Below, piece by piece: positions 5,376 to 11,318 of a stretch of 11,318 nucleotides of DNA (positions are counted from its first letter, which is position 1; each line of letters begins with the position of its first letter). The DNA is from Thermoplasmata archaeon (GTDB lineage: Archaea; Thermoplasmatota; E2; DHVEG-1): contig QMTJ01000017.1 of NCBI GenBank assembly GCA_003651045.1, forward strand, positions 1-11,318, in the 5' to 3' direction. The notes beneath the pieces are model-generated. The model searched no databases and was not told the origin of the DNA. It saw only the letters and a list, made by a program, of their open reading frames with translations. Made by a program: the position numbers and the translations under genes.

Positions 5376-7199
5376 AGTGGTGGATATACTGAGAAAATAC
5401 TGGTTATAGATTTAGAAAAACAGAAAATCAATGTTGAAAAAACTAACCTTGATGATGCTAAACTTTTTATCGGTGCAAAAGGACTAGGTGCAAAATATCT
5501 CATAGATCACCTCCCGAAGGGTACAGATCCACTCTCCCCAGGGAATATTTTGATTTTTACAACAGGTCCATTAACGGGTACTCATGCTCAGACTAGTGGC
5601 CGTGGAACTGTTGTTACTAAAAGCCCTTTGACTGGTCTTTTTGTTGATTCACACTTTGGTGGAGTATTCGCTGCTGAGATGAAAAAAGCAGGATGGGATT
5701 TTATCGTTGTTAAAAACAAGGCAGAAAAACCTGTGTACATAGTGATAAAAGATGACAATGTGGAATTCAAAGATGCATCAAAACTTTGGGGGAAAGAATG
5801 CTTAGAAACACATAACTTTCTTCAAAAAACAGAGGGTAAAATGAAAACAGCAGTAATCGGCCCTGCTGGTGAAAACCTAGTAAAAATCGCATGTATAACC
5901 TTTGATGGTCATCGTCATGCAGGTCGAGGTGGTACTGGTGCTGTTATGGGGTCAAAGAACCTAAAAGCAATAACTGTATCTGGAACTAAAAAAATCCCTT
6001 TACATAATGAAAAAGCATTTAATGAAAAAGCAAAAGAGGTGCTAAAACAGATTCAAGAAAATAGTTTTATACCAATTCGTAGGAAATATGGTACCCCTTA
6101 CTGGGTTCAGATAATCAACAGCGAGGGGTTCATACCAACAAGAAACTATACTGAGGGTTATTTTGAGTATGGTGAGGAGATAAACGCTGAAACAATGCAA
6201 CAGCGTATAGTTGATAGTGGTGGTGCATGCTATAACTGCGTAATTGCTTGTTGGAATAAATCATCAATTAAACAAGGTCCCTTTAAGGGCACCTCTCTTA
6301 TTGGTCCTGAATATGAGACTATAGCTCTCATGGGTTCTAACCTTGGATTGGAATCTATTGAGGATGTAGCTTACGTGTGTGATCGCTGTAACGAGCTTGG
6401 TATGGATACGATATCGATGGGTGGTATTCTAGGATTTACTATAGAAGCATACAACAAGGGAATAATAACAAAAAGAGATCTTGATGGGATTGAGATTGGA
6501 TGGGGTAAACCAGTTGAACTATCAAAACTGATGGAGGCTATTGCATATAGAAAAAACAAAACCACAAGACTACTAGGTGAAGGAATAAAAACAGCATCTG
6601 AAACACTGAATGCTGAAGATTTTGCAGTTCATTGCAAGGGTATGGATCTCCCTGGTTATGATCCACGTGGTGTTTTTGGGATGGGTCTTGCATATGCAAC
6701 ATCAGACCGAGGAGCATGCCATCAACGAGCATGGACTGTACGAGCAGAGCTTAATGATCCTGAACTTGATCGTTTCTCATTTGAAAAAAAAGCAAAAATC
6801 GTGAAAGAAGTACAAGATGAACGTGCAGCGTTTTTCTCACTAGTCTTATGTGATTTCGCACCAATCTCAGAAGAACATTGTGTAGAAATGTGGAATCTCG
6901 CAACAGGTTTTGATCACAATGTCGAAAGCTATCTTAAATGCGGAGAAAGAATATGGAACCTCATAAGAGTTTTCAACTTAAGAGAAGGACTCCCGCCTGG
7001 TAGTGATAAACTTCCACCAAGACTCTTCAAAGAACCATTCACTAAAGGCCCAGCTAAGGGAATACTGCTTAACGAAAAAGATTTTGAAAATAGCCTACAG
7101 GAATACTATACTCTCCGTGGATGGGATGAAAAAGGAGTACCGACAATAGAAAAATTAAAAGAACTCAATCTTGAAAATTATTCAAAAATGGTTAGGTGA
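5373..7199 (+). CDS. aor: Tungsten-type aldehyde ferredoxin oxidoreductase (AOR family)
   Basis: Oxidises aldehydes to carboxylic acids with ferredoxin as acceptor, using a bis-pterin tungsten (or molybdenum) cofactor and one 4Fe-4S cluster; cytoplasmic. At 608 residues it matches the roughly 605 of Pyrococcus furiosus AOR. The cluster ligands are CYNCVIAC (Cys286, 289, 293) and Cys493 in LVLCDF, almost the spacing of the Pyrococcus enzyme (288, 291, 295, 494). GPEYET puts a glutamate at 313 and RGACHQRA a histidine at 450, matching the proposed catalytic Glu313 and His448. GRGGTGAVMGSKNLKAI (about residues 186-202) is a cofactor-binding signature. All key residues are present, so it should be active. 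Substrate cannot be read from sequence; FOR- or WOR-like specificity remains possible, but the length argues for AOR proper. Starts at 5364 or 5367 are alternatives. The stop TGA lies in the Shine-Dalgarno of the next gene. Confidence 0.93.
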   Translation: MSGGYTEKILVIDLEKQKINVEKTNLDDAKLFIGAKGLGAKYLIDHLPKGTDPLSPGNILIFTTGPLTGTHAQTSGRGTVVTKSPLTGLFVDSHFGGVFAAEMKKAGWDFIVVKNKAEKPVYIVIKDDNVEFKDASKLWGKECLETHNFLQKTEGKMKTAVIGPAGENLVKIACITFDGHRHAGRGGTGAVMGSKNLKAITVSGTKKIPLHNEKAFNEKAKEVLKQIQENSFIPIRRKYGTPYWVQIINSEGFIPTRNYTEGYFEYGEEINAETMQQRIVDSGGACYNCVIACWNKSSIKQGPFKGTSLIGPEYETIALMGSNLGLESIEDVAYVCDRCNELGMDTISMGGILGFTIEAYNKGIITKRDLDGIEIGWGKPVELSKLMEAIAYRKNKTTRLLGEGIKTASETLNAEDFAVHCKGMDLPGYDPRGVFGMGLAYATSDRGACHQRAWTVRAELNDPELDRFSFEKKAKIVKEVQDERAAFFSLVLCDFAPISEEHCVEMWNLATGFDHNVESYLKCGERIWNLIRVFNLREGLPPGSDKLPPRLFKEPFTKGPAKGILLNEKDFENSLQEYYTLRGWDEKGVPTIEKLKELNLENYSKMVR

Positions 7200-7208
7200 A
7201 AAAAAGTT

Positions 7209-8378
7209 ATGCCGGAATTAAGCAATGGAGCAAACCATATCTATGGTGAAGCTGCTTTTGAGGTTCTAGCAAAAGCACAAGAGCTAGAACGGCAAGGTAA
7301 ACACATCCTTCATTTTGAAATCGGTGAACCAGATATGGAAACACCAGATAACATAGCAAAGGCAGGGATACAAGCAATTCGAGATAAAAAAACACATTAC
7401 ACACCCTCAATTGGTATCCTCGAGTTACGTAAAGCTGTACAGGATGAAGTTGAAAAAACACGTGGATACCGACCTGATCTCGAGCAAATAATAATCACCC
7501 CAGGTCTTAAACCAGGTATATTTTTTTCAATGCTAGCAATAGTTGATACAGGTGATGAAGTCATTTACCCTGACCCTGGTTATCCAACTTATGGTTCTAC
7601 AACATCTTTTATTGGTGCAAAAAAAGTTATGGTGCCTCTACTTGAAGAAAATGATTTCCGTATGAACCCTAATGATATACGTGAACGTATCACTAGTAAA
7701 ACTAAGCTTATAGTCATTAACTCTCCTCAAAACCCGACAGGTTCCGTTATGACAAAAAAAGAACTTGAGGAAATAGCAGAAATCGCAGAGGAACATGATA
7801 TATTTATTCTTTCTGATGAGATTTATTCAAAAATGACATATGAAACAAGACATTATAGCCCTACAGTTAGAGATGAAGCAAAAGAAAGAACCATACTCTT
7901 GGATGGTTTCTCCAAGTATTACGCCATGACAGGTTGGCGACTAGGATTCATGGTCACCCCTGTTAAGATGGCAGAAAGATTAAAAGATTTCCTTGTAACC
8001 TCTATATCTTGTACAGCTGAGTTTACACAATGGGCCGGTGTAGAAGCACTTACTGGTGACCAAAGTTTCATCCCCAGGATGATGAAAAGATTCAAAGAAA
8101 AAAGAGATAGAATCGTAAAAGGATTAAACTCGATACCAGGTTTCAACTGTTTATCACCCAAAGGTGCTTTTTATGTTTTCCCAAATATCAAAGAAACAGG
8201 TATGAGCTCTCAGGAATGTGCAGATCACCTCCTTTACAATGCCGGTGTAGCAGCTTTACCTGGTACCGCATTTGGCCCCTATGGCGAGGGATACCTACGT
8301 TTCTCTTACGCAACAACTTTGGAAAACATAGATGAAGCTGTTAAAAGAATTAAAAAATCATTTAAAGATACTGAATAA
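7209..8378 (+). CDS. PLP-dependent class I aminotransferase, aspartate aminotransferase-like
   Basis: Transfers the amino group between an amino acid and a 2-oxoacid through pyridoxal phosphate. The 389-residue protein is a fold-type I aminotransferase of the archaeal/bacterial AspAT subgroup. Visible active-site landmarks are NSPQNPTG with Asn175, SDEIYSKM with Asp203 and Tyr206, DGFSKYYAMTGWRLG with the PLP Schiff-base Lys236, and YLRFSY with Arg364, which should bind the substrate alpha-carboxylate. The N-terminal IGEPDMETPDNI is also typical. ATG 7209 follows AGGTGA (7194-7199), which overlaps the aor stop. It is last in the plus-strand operon and converges on sucD with a 6-bp gap. Substrate could be aspartate, alanine or a wider range; sequence alone does not decide, so I give no symbol. 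Confidence 0.93.
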   Translation: MPELSNGANHIYGEAAFEVLAKAQELERQGKHILHFEIGEPDMETPDNIAKAGIQAIRDKKTHYTPSIGILELRKAVQDEVEKTRGYRPDLEQIIITPGLKPGIFFSMLAIVDTGDEVIYPDPGYPTYGSTTSFIGAKKVMVPLLEENDFRMNPNDIRERITSKTKLIVINSPQNPTGSVMTKKELEEIAEIAEEHDIFILSDEIYSKMTYETRHYSPTVRDEAKERTILLDGFSKYYAMTGWRLGFMVTPVKMAERLKDFLVTSISCTAEFTQWAGVEALTGDQSFIPRMMKRFKEKRDRIVKGLNSIPGFNCLSPKGAFYVFPNIKETGMSSQECADHLLYNAGVAALPGTAFGPYGEGYLRFSYATTLENIDEAVKRIKKSFKDTE

Positions 8379-8384
8379 AAAAAA
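8376..8384 (-). terminator. Oligo-T terminator of sucCD directly after the sucD stop
   Basis: On the minus strand the sucD TGA is followed at once by eight T residues (8377-8384), a typical archaeal intrinsic terminator without a hairpin. The run includes the aminotransferase stop codon read in reverse, so the two convergent genes share it. For the plus strand this is an A-run, and I see no equally good T-tract for the aminotransferase operon nearby. Confidence 0.5.
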
Positions 8385-9251
8385 TCAGACATATTTCTCT
8401 ATAAGATCAGCGATGTCAGTTGGAAACCTTGCCAGTTTTACATCTGCTTTTTCAAAAGCTTTAATCTTAGACTCAGCTGTTCCTTTACCACGAGCAATAA
8501 TTGCACCAGCATGACCCATACGTTTACCTGGTGGAGCAGTACGACCTGCGATGAAAGCAAACACAGGTTTACTAATATACTCCTTAATGTACTCAGCAGC
8601 ATCCTCTTCAGCAGTACCACCAATCTCACCAACAAGTACAACTGCTTTTGTGTCCTTATCTTTTTCAAAAGCATCCAGTGCTTCAATAAAAGTAGTACCA
8701 ATAATTGGATCACCGCCCAAACCTACACAAGTACTCTGACCAATACCTTTCTCTGACAACGAGTTAACAATTTCATAAGTGAGAGTACCACTCCGGCTAG
8801 CAACACCAACATTACCTACCTTGAAAATATTACCAGGTAGTATACCAATCTTGGTTTTACCAGGACTGGCAATACCAGGACAGTTAGGACCAATCAACAA
8901 AGCACCTTTATATTTAGCATAATGAACAAACTCCATAGCATCATGAAATGGTATATTCTCCGTGATCACCACAACTGTCTTAACACCTGCATCAAGTGCT
9001 TCAAAAACAGCATCCTTAGCAAAACGAGCAGGAACCAAAACCAAAGATGTATCTGCCCCAGTTTCATCAACAGCCTCTCTCACACTATCAAAAACAGGTA
9101 CACCATGGACATCCTGACCCCCTTTACCAGGAGTAACACCAGCTACAACCTTCGTACCAAAATTTAACATCTCACCAATATGAAAAACACCCTGATGACC
9201 AGTAGCACCCTGAACCAAAACCTTGTTTTTTTCATCAACAAAAATACTCAT
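8385..9251 (-). CDS. sucD: Succinyl-CoA ligase (ADP/GDP-forming) alpha subunit
   Basis: This is the CoA-binding and phosphohistidine subunit of succinyl-CoA synthetase, which couples succinyl-CoA hydrolysis to ATP or GTP formation, or runs in reverse. The 288 residues match the family length. The CoA-binding Rossmann part opens with VQGATGHQGVFHIGEML (from about residue 13), followed by VAGVTPGKGG and IGPNCPGI; SRSGTLTYE and GLGGDPIIGT are standard. The phosphorylated histidine is His247 in GHAGAI, aligned with His246 of E. coli. ATG 9249-9251 is 3 bases after the sucC stop, with GGAGGAGGG (9261-9269) inside the sucC end, so translation is probably coupled. In archaea related ligases can act on other acyl-CoAs; the two separate subunits of normal length favour true SucCD. 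Confidence 0.96.
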   Translation of the reverse strand: MSIFVDEKNKVLVQGATGHQGVFHIGEMLNFGTKVVAGVTPGKGGQDVHGVPVFDSVREAVDETGADTSLVLVPARFAKDAVFEALDAGVKTVVVITENIPFHDAMEFVHYAKYKGALLIGPNCPGIASPGKTKIGILPGNIFKVGNVGVASRSGTLTYEIVNSLSEKGIGQSTCVGLGGDPIIGTTFIEALDAFEKDKDTKAVVLVGEIGGTAEEDAAEYIKEYISKPVFAFIAGRTAPPGKRMGHAGAIIARGKGTAESKIKAFEKADVKLARFPTDIADLIEKYV

Positions 9252-9254
9252 AAT

Positions 9255-10364
9255 TTATTTCCCTCCTCCTGCTAAATCAGATGATCTCTGAGCGGCATCC
9301 TGCAAAGTCGTAGCAGTAACTAACCCTGCATCTTTCAAAATCTCCTTAGCTTTATCCTCGTTCATACCTTTAATACGAGTAATCACCGGGCAATCAATAC
9401 CCTCCTTACTAATAACTGCTTTAACACCTTTTGCAACAGTATCACACTTAGTAATACCACCAAACAAATTCAAAAAAATCACCTTAGGTTTAGCCTTTTT
9501 CATAAGTTCAAAAGCCTGCTTAACCTTTTCAGGATCATCAGTACCACCAAGATCAAGGAAAACACCGCCTTTGCCTTTAAAATGAGTCAATGCATCAAGT
9601 GTAGCCATAGTGAGACCGGCACCATTAGCAATAACACCAATATTACCATCAAGTTGGATAAAAGAAATACCTTTTTCTTTCGCATCTTTTTCAAGAGGCG
9701 TGAGCTCAACATGTTCAGGGATAATATCAGGATGACGAAACAAAGCATCATCGTTAATAATTATCTTCGAGTCTAAAGCCACTACATTTCCATCACTAGT
9801 GAAAACCAATGGGTTGATTTCAACAAGTTCACAATCATACTCCCTAAACAGTTTATAAATCTGAGTAAGAACCTCAGACACCTCTTTACCTTCCTCTTTC
9901 CCAAGTCCCAGCTTAGATATAATATATCTAATATTAAAACTCTGAAGACCAATCAAAGGATTAACCCATTCCTTGAAAATTTTTTCATCAGACACACTTT
10001 CTATATCCATACCCCCCTCAGCACTGGCCATAATAAGAGGCATCCGTTTACTACGATCCAAAGAAACACTGAGATACAACTCTTTTTTAATATCGATCAT
10101 TTTCTCAGCAAGAACTTTTCTTACTTTGTAACCACGGAGATTCATCCCCATAATCTGACCAAGTTTCACCTTTGCATCTTTAAGGTTATCAGCCTTTTTA
10201 ATACCACCAGCTTTACCACGTCCACCAACTGGAACCTGAGCCTTCAAAACCAATGGGAAACCCAAGTCAAAAAAATCCTTCTCACTCTCAACAAGCCTAC
10301 CATTCGGAACCATTATACCATACTTTTTAAACAGTTCCTTCCCCCTATACTCAAAAAGTTTCAT
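9255..10364 (-). CDS. sucC: Succinyl-CoA ligase (ADP/GDP-forming) beta subunit
   Basis: This ATP-grasp subunit of succinyl-CoA synthetase binds the nucleotide and, with SucD, succinate. The 369-residue protein opens with the canonical MKLFEYRGKELFKKYGI. LKAQVPVGGRGKAGGIKKA (about residues 41-59) is the nucleotide-binding grasp loop, VEINPLVF and ALDSKIIINDDALFRH carry the Mg-binding region, and FGGITKCD (residues 301-308) with the preceding LDLGG belongs to the C-terminal ligase domain. Nucleotide preference cannot be told. ATG 10362-10364 is supported by the N-terminal match but has no Shine-Dalgarno, and it lies 18 bases after the regulator stop. A TATA-like box about 26 bases upstream suggests a leaderless transcript. 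With sucD it forms a two-gene unit ending at the T-tract at 8377-8384. Confidence 0.96.
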   Translation of the reverse strand: MKLFEYRGKELFKKYGIMVPNGRLVESEKDFFDLGFPLVLKAQVPVGGRGKAGGIKKADNLKDAKVKLGQIMGMNLRGYKVRKVLAEKMIDIKKELYLSVSLDRSKRMPLIMASAEGGMDIESVSDEKIFKEWVNPLIGLQSFNIRYIISKLGLGKEEGKEVSEVLTQIYKLFREYDCELVEINPLVFTSDGNVVALDSKIIINDDALFRHPDIIPEHVELTPLEKDAKEKGISFIQLDGNIGVIANGAGLTMATLDALTHFKGKGGVFLDLGGTDDPEKVKQAFELMKKAKPKVIFLNLFGGITKCDTVAKGVKAVISKEGIDCPVITRIKGMNEDKAKEILKDAGLVTATTLQDAAQRSSDLAGGGK

Positions 10365-10382
10365 AGCACACTAAATGCAAAT

Positions 10383-11318
10383 TCAAATATTTAATAGCTT
10401 TTTAACCCAAAAATCACAACCTACAATCTTATGCGTGATAGGAGTAAACTTGAAATCTTTAATAAAAACAAGAGTATTCAAACCATAAGTACGAATAACA
10501 GGATCCTCAGCAATCCAACGATTACCTTTCAAAATATGCATAATCCTAGTTCTATCACCTTTATAATCATCATAATTTGAATAAACCGAAAGCATAACCG
10601 CTTCAAACTGACGAGTTGCAAAAAAAACCGTGGAATCACTCATCAAAACATGGCCTTCATCGTTCTCAATACCTGGAGGGTTACGCGGATCAAAACGAAT
10701 ATGATAAAAACCAAGGATTTCAAAACCAAGTTTTCTAAAATTAGGAATACAAATACGCCGAATAAGATTATTCTCCTCAAAACGACGACGTAAACGAGAA
10801 ACAGTATGACGAGAAATACCTATCTCACGTCCAATACTTTTATCAGACATATCCGGGTAACTAACAATCATACAATAAACATTTTTCTCAGTATCAGACA
10901 AACTAACACTCTTACTATGACGAAAAGCAAGATTCACAACAGATCCTTCCTCATCTACAGGTATATCAAAACTATTACGAAGTAAAGGAGCAAAATCAAA
11001 AAAACGATAAACCTTACTAATATCAAAAGGAAAAATCACCATACTAGGATACGCTTCCTCCAACAAACCACGGCTGCCAAACGTTTGAGTACGAATATCA
11101 TTAATACGCCCAATGGTAGTATAATCCTTAGATAAACTCAGAGAAAAACCCTTATCCTGCTCACCAACAGATAAAAAAATCTCTTCAAAAACTTCAATAG
11201 TTCTACCTGTGATCTCCACCCTCTTATGCAAAGGAATTAACGGGTTGAAACTCGTGTATATCACCACTAACATCTGACAACCCATGTTCTGAAGACGCGG
11301 TATTATAAGATCCCTATA
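10383..11318 (-). CDS. Winged-helix transcription regulator (Lrp/AsnC-like) with duplicated module, 5' end outside the window
   Basis: Probably a DNA-binding regulator. The reading frame stays open through the right edge: 11 codons precede the first visible Met (11283-11285), and they include LIIPRLQ, which fits the protein, so that Met is unlikely to be the start. Numbering from it, residues 126-180 form a helix-turn-helix: LSDTEKNVYCMIV, then DKSIGREIGISRHTVSRLRR and EENNLIRRI. After it comes a sensor-like region beginning IPNFRKLGFEILGFYHIRFD. The part before the HTH has the same plan, from IIPRLQNMGCQMLVV to a closing FDFAPLL that parallels KDFKFTP near residue 276. So the protein looks like two repeated HTH-sensor units, the first HTH lying beyond the window. 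It is 18 bases upstream of sucC on the same strand, so control of sucCD or of itself is possible. Family naming is tentative. Confidence 0.8.
   Translation of the reverse strand, partial: YRDLIIPRLQNMGCQMLVVIYTSFNPLIPLHKRVEITGRTIEVFEEIFLSVGEQDKGFSLSLSKDYTTIGRINDIRTQTFGSRGLLEEAYPSMVIFPFDISKVYRFFDFAPLLRNSFDIPVDEEGSVVNLAFRHSKSVSLSDTEKNVYCMIVSYPDMSDKSIGREIGISRHTVSRLRRRFEENNLIRRICIPNFRKLGFEILGFYHIRFDPRNPPGIENDEGHVLMSDSTVFFATRQFEAVMLSVYSNYDDYKGDRTRIMHILKGNRWIAEDPVIRTYGLNTLVFIKDFKFTPITHKIVGCDFWVKKLLNI
10385..10396 (-). promoter_or_regulatory. Candidate promoter for leaderless sucCD mRNA, inside the regulator 3' end
   Basis: The minus strand reads TATTAAATATTT at 10385-10396, in the last codons of the regulator gene. 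Its centre, near 10390, is 26 bases before the A of the sucC ATG (10364), the usual archaeal TATA-to-start distance. Transcription would begin at or beside the ATG. The lack of any Shine-Dalgarno before sucC agrees. Confidence 0.5.

Noticed and set aside
7207..7461. 84-codon antisense frame under the aminotransferase
   Set aside because: Low-complexity Leu/Val-rich translation is the mirror of the aminotransferase codons; no ribosome site or family resemblance.
8438..8756. Overlapping frames on both strands within sucD
   Set aside because: Leu- or Ser/Thr-rich shadow translations of a clearly identified gene.

Overview
The window is AT-rich and reads as archaeal, probably euryarchaeotal and perhaps Thermoplasmatota-like; that placement is a guess from gene content. 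The archaeal signs are a four-subunit 2-oxoacid:ferredoxin oxidoreductase, a tungsten-type aldehyde ferredoxin oxidoreductase, TATA/BRE-like promoters, short T-tract terminators, Shine-Dalgarno sites matching the archaeal 16S tail (GGAGGTGA) and an archaeal-style winged-helix regulator. There are no RNA genes, CRISPR arrays or mobile elements that I can see. Coding density is very high: the longest non-coding gap is the 154-bp divergent region at 2834-2987.

Layout. (1) 1-2463, minus strand: the por operon in the order porG-porD-porA-porB, with porB cut by the left edge. Its genes overlap or abut, and porD and porB start with TTG behind strong Shine-Dalgarno sites. (2) 2546-2833, minus: a small Thiamine_BP-family protein just upstream of por, which is a thiamine-diphosphate enzyme. 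(3) 2988-8378, plus: a tight four-gene operon of an unrecognised 438-residue protein, homoserine dehydrogenase, an aldehyde ferredoxin oxidoreductase and a class I aminotransferase. (4) 8385-10364, minus: sucC-sucD, succinyl-CoA ligase, converging on the aminotransferase with a 6-bp gap. (5) 10383 to the right edge, minus: a regulator with an internal duplication, lying directly upstream of sucC and cut by the edge.

How the parts fit. Together these genes suit an anaerobic, ferredoxin-based amino-acid or peptide metabolism. An aminotransferase yields 2-oxoacids, Por converts 2-oxoacid to acyl-CoA plus reduced ferredoxin, Suc-type ligase recovers ATP/GTP from a CoA thioester, and AOR oxidises aldehydes to acids with ferredoxin reduction. 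The operon linking homoserine dehydrogenase, AOR and aminotransferase is the least ordinary part. It could form a chain homoserine -> aspartate semialdehyde -> aspartate -> oxaloacetate, and the unknown first gene is its natural candidate partner. That is inference only.

Best leads: the unrecognised 438-residue protein and its operon; the tandem-module regulator next to sucCD; and a probable leaderless sucC promoter inside the regulator's 3' end.
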